From RPQJ01 sp963793675 (lineage in GTDB: Bacteria; Pseudomonadota; Gammaproteobacteria; Steroidobacterales; Steroidobacteraceae), in assembly GCA_963793675.1 (NCBI GenBank), contig CAWCBA010000002.1:806001-870000 (forward strand): 64,000 nucleotides of DNA. The letters are read 5' to 3'. A program made the position numbers and the translations under genes. The notes beneath the pieces were generated by a model. It was not told the DNA's origin. It did no database searches and saw nothing but the letters and a program-made list of their open reading frames with translations. Positions 9,247-17,268 of this stretch are shown here, one piece after another (within the stretch, counting starts at the first letter, position 1; the number at the start of each line of letters is the position of its first letter).

Positions 9247-11136
9247 GGCGTGCTTGCGTCGTCAGGTCGGAAGACGATGTTGGTTACGACGGTAGCCTCG
9301 ATGTCCGTGTTGTCGAGCGCGAGCGGCTTGAAGCGCCACCGTCGGACGGCATCGAGCGCGGCCCGGTCGAACACGCCGGCCGGGCTCGAGTTCATGACCT
9401 CCGTCGACTTGACCTTGCCGTCCGCATCCACGGTGATGCGCACTCGCACTTCGCCACCGATGCCTCGTTTCAGGGCGTCCTTCGGGTAATCCGGCGGCAC
9501 ATACCTGGTGCGCTTCAGTTCGCCCGGTGGCAGCTGACGCGGCGCATTCAGCTGGGCGACGGCGCTGTCCGGTGACGGCTTGAGCGGGTGTCCATCGTTG
9601 GTGCGGTCCGCCACCGATTGCGCGGGTGGTTCGGGCCGGGTCACGGTCGGTTGCGCAGCGGCCGCGGGCGGCGCGGCGCGTATTGCGGCGGCGACTCGGG
9701 TGGGGCTTACGCCGAGCGCGCGGGCTTCTGCCAGCCAACGTTCCAGGTCGTCGCGTTGCGGCTGTGCCGCGGCGTCGCGGATCTTGAGCAGTAGCGCCTG
9801 CGTCAGTTCGGCCGCCGCCGCGTCGGCCAACCCTTTAGGGTCCGATGGCATCCTGCGCAGCAGTGTCAAATAGGTCTTCGCGCTGTCGGTGGCCGGCTCG
9901 ACCAGCTTGTCTTCCCGGATCCGAGTCGAGACGAGTTGCGCCAGTTGGTGCGCACGGGCGTCGCCCTGCCGCCGACTGCTTTCGTCTGCCGCTGCGATCT
10001 GCGCTTCGGCAAGCTTCGCATCCATCTGCGCCAATCCTGGATCGCCCGGTCGTATCAGCTTGAGCTGGGTGAGCGTGCCCGCGGCGTCGTTGAGCTTGCG
10101 CTGCGCCAGTTCCGACTGCAGTCGCTCGTCGAGCAGGCCGCCGATTCGCTGCAGACCTTCCAGGGCTTCGTCGTTGTCGGGATCCTGCGCAAGTACAGCA
10201 CGGAAGTAGGCAAGGGCGTTGTCGCCTTCGGGATCGGTGTAGTGACGGGCGTTCAGAGCGACGCGCGCCCGGTCCAGCAACTCCTCGCTCGAGCCCGCCT
10301 GGGCTTCTGCGGCATCGGTCGCCGGGCGCGCAACGGCCGGCTCGGCAATCCGGCTTGCAGGGGCAGCGGTCGTGGGAGCGCTGTCATCCGTGTCCGGTGT
10401 GCTCAGCGTGAACCACGCGGCGACGATCGCGATGAGTACCACGCCGGCCAGGACGGCAATCCATGTTCGCAGCCTGCTGCCGCCCGTCGAATCGGCGGTG
10501 CTGATCGCCGCTCGAGGCGAACGACGGGCATCCAGCACGTGCTCGTCCACCGCACCTGCGGACACATGCCCGACAGTGATCGGCGCGGACTCGGAGGGTG
10601 CCTGGCCGTTCTGCGGTGGCAATGTCGATGCGGTTACCGAGGGAACGGCGGCGGCAGCTGGCTCGTCGATGTCCTGCCCAGCCAAAGTGAGTCGTGCCAG
10701 GGCTTCCTCGCGTGCGCCGTCGAGGACGGCGCTCGTCGGGCTCTGTTCGAAAGGAATCGACAAGATCGCAAAGGTTGCCGATCCCTTGAGGGAACGGGCG
10801 ACGTTTGCGCTCTCGTCGGCCGACAGTGAGCACGACGACGACGCAAGTGCCGTCGGGCGACTGCAGGCTTTCGACTGTCGCTGCCAGGTCCTGCTGGCCT
10901 CGCGCATCCAGCAGCAGCACGCAAGGTCGCAATGGCCGGATGAATTCACGGGCTGCAGCGGTCGACTCGACGTGTCGAAACGTGGATTCGCCATCCAGCG
11001 CCTGGCCGATCTGCTCGAGCAGCGCGTCATCGCCGGTCAGGGCGATGATTTCGACGCGCGGTAGGCTCGAGAGGTGCGGCTCGCCGGCGGGTGCGGGGGT
11101 CGCTTGCGCCTGGACGGGCTCATCAATTGCGGCCAA
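9243..11136 (-). pseudogene. TonB C-terminal domain protein with receiver-like N-terminus (frame broken near 10,830)
   Basis: Reading from a TTG start at 11136 (AGGAG seven bases upstream), the first 100 or so residues form a receiver-like fold (VEIIALTGDDALLEQIG, then PCVLLLDARG) lacking the usual paired acidic residues. The frame slips at about 10,830 by one extra base (CTC-A-CTG) and continues as SADESANVARSLKGSATFAIL. After this come one transmembrane helix (TWIAVLAGVVLIAIVAAW), a helical TPR-like region and a TonB C-terminal domain (YPKDALKRGIGGEVRVRITV ... RAALDAVRRWRFKPL). It is first in the kinase-CheY-CheX operon. The residues on both sides of the slip are well preserved, so sequence error is likely. 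Confidence 0.75.
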
Positions 11137-11417
11137 GGGAACACTCCTGTCAGGACGCCGAGCCAACGCGCTTCGCGCCATGGCTGTTGCACACAGGAGT
11201 TTAAATAAGGTGCGTTCCCCGACCTTGTGCCACGTCACAGATCGGGAGGCGGAACGGCATCAGCCAGCCATTGGCGGCGCGGACAAGGCGGTCGACCAGG
11301 ACTTCCGGCTCACGTTATGTCGGGTATCGGCGGCCCCTGTCTGGTGGTCTCCGTAATGCCGCGAGCGGGTGAGGTGAGGACATTCCGACGAGCCCCTGAC
11401 CCGTTGCTCCACTTCCG

Positions 11418-11618
11418 CTACTTCTTCAGCGTGAACTCCGCCGAGCAATACGGGCACTTGGCCGAGCCGGTCTTCTCGATCGCCAGGTACACGCGGGGAT
11501 GCGAGTTCCACAGGTGCATGCCCGGCATCGGGCAGGCGAGCGGCAAGTCGGCCGTGGTCACCTCGTAATGGTGCTGGGAATTCGGCTGGATGAGCTTGTC
11601 GCTGCGTACGGCCGTCAC
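11418..11618 (-). CDS. Zinc-finger (CHCC type) domain protein
   Basis: A small protein of the zf-CHCC family. ADLPLACPMPGMHLWNSHPRVYL followed by CPYCSAEF supplies the Cys, His, Cys, Cys ligands. Homologous domains occur in a mitochondrial complex I assembly subunit, but the bacterial role is not known. I prefer the GTG at 11618 (66 residues), which gives the usual family length; an ATG at 11675 would add 19 residues without similarity, and a GATAAT sequence overlaps that ATG. It follows the heptosyltransferase-family gene's 3' end but is upstream of it in transcription order. Confidence 0.75.
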   Translation of the reverse strand: MTAVRSDKLIQPNSQHHYEVTTADLPLACPMPGMHLWNSHPRVYLAIEKTGSAKCPYCSAEFTLKK

Positions 11619-11700
11619 GGTGAGGCTGCCTATGCGTCGAAGTGAGAAACGGGCCGGCCCGGTTCGGGAGCGCATTATCGCGCAGCCGTCACCGCTCGCG

Positions 11701-12780
11701 CTATGCGGTGGGCGTGCGGGGCGCGCCCGCCTGCATCAGTTCGTCGAGCTTTTCGATCGCGTCGTCGACCTCGATCAGGTCCATTACGCCCGGCAGCTCG
11801 ATTTTCTCGGTCCAGGGCAGGTTCCCAGCCGCCCGGTTGAGGAAGCGGGTCGCGGCGCGGTCGTAGCGATCCACGCACCAGTGGCGGCTGTAATACGGGC
11901 CGCTGCGCTCCGGATTGGTGGCGGCATACAGGCCGATCACCGGCGTACCGACCGTCGTGGCCATGTGGGCGGGACCCGAATCGGGCGACACCAGTACCGT
12001 CGTCCGCTGCAGCGTCGCGAGGAATTCGAGCAGGGTGTCGCGCCCGATCAGGTTGCTGCACGGCTGTCGCATTTCCTGCTCGATTCGCGCGCCGTACTCG
12101 AGTTCGAGCGGGCTGCGACCGCCGCACAGCAGTACTTTCATGCCGTGACGCTGCACGGCGTGATCGGCAAGCGCCGCATAGCGTGCGGTACTCCAGTTGC
12201 GCCGTTCATGGCTCGAGCACGGGCTGAGCACGAGCGTGGGTCGGGCCGGGTCGGGGATCACCTGGTTCGCGTAGGCCAGCGCGGAATCGGGTAGCGGGAT
12301 GTCCCAGCGCATCGAGCGCGCGGTGACGCCGAGCCGCTCGGCGAAGCCGAACAGGCTGTCGACCACGTGTTCGCGCGTGCGCGCCTCGATCTTGGCGTTG
12401 GTGAAGATCCACTGGCCTTCGCGGGCCCGGGCGCGGTCGAACCCGACGCGGTAACGGGCTGGCACCATCATCGACGCGACGCTCGCGCGCAGGGCGAGCT
12501 GCATGTGCAGCAATGCGTCGAAATGCCGGCCGCGCAGCTGCGCGCGCAGGGCGTGGTATCCCAGGGCGCCGGCCTGCTTGTCGAACACGATGAATTCGAT
12601 CCCGGGGATGTGGCCAAGCAACTTGTGCTCGAGCTTGCCCAGGATCCACGTGATCTGTGTCGATGGCCACGCGTCCTGCAGCGTGCGCACGACCGGCAGC
12701 ACATGACACACGTCACCCAGCGCCGACAGGCGCAGGACGCATATCGACGACGGCGGCGTGGTGAACAGGGGCGGCTTCAT
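11701..12780 (-). CDS. Glycosyltransferase family 9 (heptosyltransferase-like)
   Basis: A 359-residue GT9 enzyme of the ADP-heptose:LPS heptosyltransferase family. The N-terminus has ICVLRLSALGDVCHVLPVVRTL, the classic GT9 opening. The C-terminal half has LVLSPCSSHERRNWS and VSPDSGPAHMATTVGTPVIGLY, which form the nucleotide-sugar site. It probably adds a core sugar to lipid A-Kdo at the inner membrane. The ATG at 12780 is chosen because similarity starts there, although the frame stays open to 13017. It diverges from kdkA with 53 bases between the starts. Confidence 0.9.
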   Translation of the reverse strand: MKPPLFTTPPSSICVLRLSALGDVCHVLPVVRTLQDAWPSTQITWILGKLEHKLLGHIPGIEFIVFDKQAGALGYHALRAQLRGRHFDALLHMQLALRASVASMMVPARYRVGFDRARAREGQWIFTNAKIEARTREHVVDSLFGFAERLGVTARSMRWDIPLPDSALAYANQVIPDPARPTLVLSPCSSHERRNWSTARYAALADHAVQRHGMKVLLCGGRSPLELEYGARIEQEMRQPCSNLIGRDTLLEFLATLQRTTVLVSPDSGPAHMATTVGTPVIGLYAATNPERSGPYYSRHWCVDRYDRAATRFLNRAAGNLPWTEKIELPGVMDLIEVDDAIEKLDELMQAGAPRTPTA

Positions 12781-12833
12781 CTGCGGTTCAAAACGGTAGG
12801 CAGCGGCGTCGGGATCGTGAACAATCCGCACCG

Positions 12834-13571
12834 ATGAACGAAGCAGCCGCCGCCGGGGAGGAGGCGCTCGCGCGCGGGGCGGGCGGCGCGATGCTATACG
12901 ATGCCTCCAGTCTCCACCATCCGGACACTTCGGTGTTCGAGCCTGCTTACTGGCAGGCGCAGGGCGCGCTCGAGACGAGGCGCGGCGGTCGCGGCACGGT
13001 CGCGTTCGTGCGCGCAAGCGGGGACCGGCGCTGGGTGCTGCGCCACTATCGTCGTGGCGGACTCATCGCCCGGCTCGCGGACGATCTCTACGTTTGGACC
13101 GGTGCCGACCGCACGCGTTCGTTCAGGGAGTGGCGCCTGCTGCGCCAACTGCGCGCGTGGGGACTGCCGGTGCCCGCGCCCGTGGCGGCGAGGTACCAGC
13201 GTGCAGGGCTCTTTTACCGCGCGGACCTGCTCACCGCAGAACTGCCAGTGCGCCGTACGCTGACCCAGGCGTTGCAGCAGGTGCCGTTGCCGACCGAGGC
13301 GTGGCATGCAATCGGCCAATGCGTCGGTTCGCTGCATGCGCGCGGCGTGCAGCACGCGGATCTGAACGCGCATAACCTGCTCGTTGGCGCGGGCAACGAC
13401 GTCTACGTGCTCGACTTCGATCGTGGCCGGATCCGTGCGCGTGGCGCGTGGGAGCGAGCGGTGTTCACGCGCTTGCAGCGCTCATTGCTGAAGGTGACTG
13501 CCGGCCTGCCGGAGGATCGCTTCACCGACGCGCACTGGCACGCGCTGCTGGCGGGTGCCGGGGCAGGCTGA
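12834..13571 (+). CDS. kdkA: 3-deoxy-D-manno-octulosonic acid kinase
   Basis: A 245-residue KdkA of the protein-kinase-like fold, which phosphorylates the Kdo residue attached to lipid A. Catalytic loop HADLNAHNLL has D176; the metal-binding motif is DFDRGR (D194). The nearby W-x-LRHYRRGG segment is the KdkA signature. It lies ten bases upstream of waaA on the same strand, matching its role in modifying the product of WaaA. Single-Kdo plus phosphate lipid A is typical of organisms carrying this gene. Confidence 0.92.
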   Translation: MNEAAAAGEEALARGAGGAMLYDASSLHHPDTSVFEPAYWQAQGALETRRGGRGTVAFVRASGDRRWVLRHYRRGGLIARLADDLYVWTGADRTRSFREWRLLRQLRAWGLPVPAPVAARYQRAGLFYRADLLTAELPVRRTLTQALQQVPLPTEAWHAIGQCVGSLHARGVQHADLNAHNLLVGAGNDVYVLDFDRGRIRARGAWERAVFTRLQRSLLKVTAGLPEDRFTDAHWHALLAGAGAG

Positions 13572-13580
13572 ACCCACGCC

Positions 13581-14846
13581 ATGCGACAGCTCTACGTCCT
13601 GCTGATCTATCTCGTCGCGCCACTCGTGATCGTGCACGAAGCGTGGAAAGCGCTGTTCAATCCGGAATACCGCGGTCGTCTCGGCCAGCGACTCGGTTTC
13701 GTGCAGCGACCGGGTCGGCCGGGGTCGGTGTGGATTCATGCCGTGTCGGTGGGCGAAGTGCAGGCCGCGGCCGGGCTCGTCACCGAGCTGCGCCGGCGTC
13801 ATCCGGCGCTGCCGATCGTCATCACCACGGTCACGCCGACCGGCGCGCAGCGGGCGCAATCGCTGTTCAAGGACGGCGTGCAGATCAGCTACCTGCCGTA
13901 CGACCTGCCAGGATCCGTCGGCCGCTTCCTGGACCGGATCGCGCCGCAGGTGGTGATCATCCTCGAGACCGAGATCTGGCCGACCCTGTACCACGAACTC
14001 GGACGGCGACGGATTCCGCTGCTGCTCGGCAGTGCGCGCGTGTCGACCCGGTCCGTCGATCGCTACCGCCGCATGGCCTCGCTGTTCCGCGACACGCTGT
14101 CGCACGGCATCCTGATCGGTGCGCAGACTCCGGCCGACGCCGACCGATTTCGCGCAATCGGTGCCGCGCCGGGCCGGGTGCAGGTGACCGGCAACATCAA
14201 GTACGACCTGGCGATCCCGGCCGAAACGGTCGAGGCGGGCAGTGCGCTGCGACAGCAGTGGGGTGCAGGTCGTCCCGTGTGGATCGCCGGCAGCACGCAC
14301 GAGGGTGAAGAAGAGGCCGCGCTGGCTGCGCACGCAGCCGTGCGTGCCCGCCACCCGGACGCGCTGCTGTTGCTGGTGCCGCGACACCCGCAGCGCTTCG
14401 ATTCGGTGCGCGCATTGCTGCGCAAGCGTGGGGCGCCCTACGCACAGCGCAGTTCCGGCACGCTGCCCGCGCCGGGCGACCAGGTGTTCCTGATCGATAC
14501 GCTCGGCGAGCTGCAGATGTTCTACGCCGCCGCCGATATTGCGTTCGTCGCGGGCAGCCTGGTTCCGGTCGGGGGACACAGCCTGCTCGAGCCTGCCGTG
14601 CTCGGGCTGCCGATGCTGTCGGGTCCGCACACGCACAATTCGCAGGACATTGCCGACATGTTCGAGCACGCCGGCGCGCTGCGCATCGTGCGCAGCCAGG
14701 AAGAGCTGGGTTTCCGGCTGCTCGAGTGGTTCGGCGACCCGGGGCGGGCGGACGCCGCGGGCGCCCGCGGTCGCGAGGCGGTGGCGGCCAACCGTGGGGC
14801 GGTCGACCGCCTGGTCGCGATGGTCGAGCCGCTGCTCAGCTCTTAG
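13581..14846 (+). CDS. waaA: Kdo transferase
   Basis: A 421-residue GT30 enzyme that transfers Kdo from CMP-Kdo to lipid IVA. It has the N-terminal membrane anchor (YVLLIYLVAPLVIVHEAW), the acceptor-site motif WIHAVSVGEVQAA and the C-terminal LVPVGGHSLLEPA, where the HN/E nucleotide-binding residues lie. It is co-directional with kdkA. Its last 11 bases overlap the convergent tolC gene. Confidence 0.96.
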   Translation: MRQLYVLLIYLVAPLVIVHEAWKALFNPEYRGRLGQRLGFVQRPGRPGSVWIHAVSVGEVQAAAGLVTELRRRHPALPIVITTVTPTGAQRAQSLFKDGVQISYLPYDLPGSVGRFLDRIAPQVVIILETEIWPTLYHELGRRRIPLLLGSARVSTRSVDRYRRMASLFRDTLSHGILIGAQTPADADRFRAIGAAPGRVQVTGNIKYDLAIPAETVEAGSALRQQWGAGRPVWIAGSTHEGEEEAALAAHAAVRARHPDALLLLVPRHPQRFDSVRALLRKRGAPYAQRSSGTLPAPGDQVFLIDTLGELQMFYAAADIAFVAGSLVPVGGHSLLEPAVLGLPMLSGPHTHNSQDIADMFEHAGALRIVRSQEELGFRLLEWFGDPGRADAAGARGREAVAANRGAVDRLVAMVEPLLSS

Positions 14847-16293
14847 GCCTGACCACCGGCAGCGTCGTCGGCTGCGTCAGGAAGCCGTTGATCGCGTCGA
14901 GGTCGTCCTGCTTCAGGCCACCGGTGGCCGACTCGAGACGCACGATGTTGATCAGGTAGTCGTAGCGGCTGCGTGCATAGTCGCGCTGGGCTTCGAACAG
15001 GCGGCGACGCGCGTCGAGCACGTCGACCGTCGTGCGCGTGCCGACTTCAAAGCCGGCTTCTGTCGCTTCGAGCGCGGTCTGACTCGACTTCACGGCCTGC
15101 TGCAGCGCCTGCACACGCGCCTTTTCGGCGAGCACGCCGAGGTACGCGTCGCGCGTCTGGCGTTCGGCGGAGCGCATGGTGCCTTCCAGTTTCTCGCGAG
15201 CTGCGCGGTGCAGGTGCACCTGCTCGCGCACGCGTGATTGCGTCCCGCCGCCACTGAAGATCGGGATATTCAAGCGCAAGCCGATCACGTCGCTGGTGGT
15301 GTTTGAGTCGGCCGAGCCGCCCACACGGTCGCCCGGGTCGAGGTTGCCTGACGGGTCGTACGACTGGTTCGTCTGCGTTGCGTCGCGATTGCTCTCGTTA
15401 TATTGCGCAAAGAGATCGACCGTCGGCATGTGGCCGCTCTCTGCAATCCTGACGTTGGCACTCGCCACTTCCGAATTCAGGCGCGCCGCGACCACGTCGA
15501 GGTTGTTGGCGAGCGCGAGGTCGACCCACGCCTGCTCGTCCTCCGGATCCGGCTTGTTAAGCGGCATCTGCTCCGCCGGCTTCACCAACGCCTTGTAGTC
15601 CTTGTCGGTGAGTTCGCGCAGCGCCTCCTGCGCGGTCGCGAGCGTGCGCTTGGCAGCAATGACGCCCGCCGTTGCGCTGTCGTGGGCGGCGCGCGATTCC
15701 TGCACGTCGGTGACGGCGATCAGGCCGACTTCGAAACGTTTCTCGGCCTGCTCGAGCTGCCGGCTGAACGCATCGAGCGTCGCCTGCGCCGCGCCCAGCG
15801 TGTCCTCGGCCGCGAGCACGTCGAAATATGCCTGTGAGACGCGCACGAGCAGATCCTGTTGCGCAGCGCGATACGTCGCCTCCGCCACCGCCACCTGCGA
15901 ATCGGCGCGCTTCAGCTCCTGCCACTGGTCCCACCGGAACACGGTCTGGGTCAGTTCGGCGCGGTAGTCCCAGTACTGCGTGACGTCGGTCGAGCTCTTG
16001 TTACCGACCGTGACGATGTTGCCGGTGGTCGGATTCACTTGCGGAAAGGTCGATTCGCCGTCGGCGTTGGCGGTGTAGACCTGGCCCCCGAGGTTGACCT
16101 GCGGCAGCAGCAGGGCGCGTGCCTGCGGCTTGAGTTCGAGTGCGGCGGAGCGCCTGGCTTCGGCCTCGCGCACCAGCGGGTCGCTGCGGACCGCGTCCTG
16201 ATAAACCTCAATCAGGTTCTCGGCACGGACCGGGGCTGCGCCTGACAGGGCAACAGCGACGCTGCAGGCGAGAAGCAAGGATTTCGTCGTCAT
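14836..16293 (-). CDS. tolC: TolC family outer membrane channel
   Basis: A 485-residue outer membrane efflux protein. A signal peptide (TKSLLLACSVAVALSGAAPVRA) precedes ENLIEVYQDAVRSDPLVREAEA, the canonical TolC mature N-terminus. Two OEP repeats follow, with the conserved NLDVVAARLNSEVA and GTRTTVDVLDARRRLFEAQRDYARSRYDYL segments. It forms the trimeric exit duct for type I secretion and multidrug pumps. I chose the ATG at 16293 because the signal peptide starts there. The upstream region has a palindrome and -10-like sequence. Confidence 0.93.
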   Translation of the reverse strand: MTTKSLLLACSVAVALSGAAPVRAENLIEVYQDAVRSDPLVREAEARRSAALELKPQARALLLPQVNLGGQVYTANADGESTFPQVNPTTGNIVTVGNKSSTDVTQYWDYRAELTQTVFRWDQWQELKRADSQVAVAEATYRAAQQDLLVRVSQAYFDVLAAEDTLGAAQATLDAFSRQLEQAEKRFEVGLIAVTDVQESRAAHDSATAGVIAAKRTLATAQEALRELTDKDYKALVKPAEQMPLNKPDPEDEQAWVDLALANNLDVVAARLNSEVASANVRIAESGHMPTVDLFAQYNESNRDATQTNQSYDPSGNLDPGDRVGGSADSNTTSDVIGLRLNIPIFSGGGTQSRVREQVHLHRAAREKLEGTMRSAERQTRDAYLGVLAEKARVQALQQAVKSSQTALEATEAGFEVGTRTTVDVLDARRRLFEAQRDYARSRYDYLINIVRLESATGGLKQDDLDAINGFLTQPTTLPVVRPKS

Positions 16294-16330
16294 GGGTACA
16301 CCGTGGCGGCCAGGGCCGCGCAATTGGTCA

Positions 16331-16353
16331 ACTAGTGTTGTACTAGACTATAT
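16331..16353 (-). promoter_or_regulatory. Putative tolC promoter/operator palindrome
   Basis: An inverted repeat CTAGT-GTTGT-ACTAG (16332-16346) abuts a TATAGT hexamer read on the minus strand (16347-16352), about 40-55 bases upstream of the tolC start. No good -35 box is visible. The arrangement suggests an operator over the tolC transcription start, perhaps for a MarR- or TetR-type regulator, which is inference. Confidence 0.35.
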
Positions 16354-16393
16354 CACCTGCGAGCCGATTGGCTAGCCCCCCGGCCCCGCAGGT

Positions 16394-17047
16394 TCAAAAA
16401 ACGAACTTGGGCGGCTCCGGTGCGTGCAGCAGGGCAGGCATCCCCGTCTCGAACAGGTTCTCGCGCGACCAGTCCGACGGCCCGGTGCGAGTCACCCGGA
16501 CCGCCTCGAGCATCGCACCGTTGCCGATGCAGACGAACAGCCTGCCGCCGACCCTGAGGGCACGCTCGAACCGGGCATCGTAGACCGGCAGCGAGCCGGT
16601 CAGGGCGATGACGTCGTACGCGTCGCGCTCGGCGAGCTGCATCGCGTCGGCAGTCTCCGCCACGACGTTGTGAATGCCAGTGCGCGCAAACGCCGCCGTC
16701 GCGCCGGCGACGAAGTCAGGGAACAGGTCGATGGTGCGCACGTTGCGGGCGAGCTGACCGATGCAGGCCGCGAAGAAGCCGGTGCCGGTGCCGACTTCGA
16801 GCGCGTTCTCGTGCGGCCGGATCTCGAGCGACTGCAGGATGCGGCCTTCCACCTTCGGGGGCAACATGCACTGCCCATGCGCCAGCGGCACGCTGGTGTC
16901 GGCGAAGGCGAGTTCGCGGTAGGCGGCCGGGACATACTCTTCGCGCGGCACCCGGCCCAGGGCATCGAGCACCTTGAGGTCCAGCACCTCCCAGGCCCGG
17001 ACCTGCTGTTCGATCATCTGGCGGCGGGCGAATTGGACATCGAACAT
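16394..17047 (-). CDS. pcm: Protein-L-isoaspartate O-methyltransferase family
   Basis: A 217-residue PIMT-family SAM-dependent methyltransferase. It has the N-terminal RRQMIEQQVRAWEVLDLKVLDAL, the active-site region PLAHGQCMLPPKVEGRILQ and SAM motif ALEVGTGTGFFAA (residues 82-93). Family members methylate isoaspartyl residues in damaged proteins. The branch next to tolC and waaA is somewhat shorter in motif (GTGTG for GTGSG), so a different substrate is possible. It is transcribed toward tolC with a gap of about 100 bases. Confidence 0.88.
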   Translation of the reverse strand: MFDVQFARRQMIEQQVRAWEVLDLKVLDALGRVPREEYVPAAYRELAFADTSVPLAHGQCMLPPKVEGRILQSLEIRPHENALEVGTGTGFFAACIGQLARNVRTIDLFPDFVAGATAAFARTGIHNVVAETADAMQLAERDAYDVIALTGSLPVYDARFERALRVGGRLFVCIGNGAMLEAVRVTRTGPSDWSRENLFETGMPALLHAPEPPKFVF

Positions 17048-17268
17048 GCGGGTGGTTCCAGGACGGAGTGGATGAGGGTCCGGCAGCGCAGCCGGCGCGA
17101 AGGTTAAGGTCTCGGCACCGGCGCGACAAGCCGAACTGCCTGTGGATTATGGTGAATCCGGAGGGTGCGCGCGACACGTTCCTATATGCTGCGGACGCAA
17201 GCCTGGGGCATGCACGAAAACAACTACAACACCTTGCTGGAACGTGGGTGTCCGCGGCCGACAGGGAT

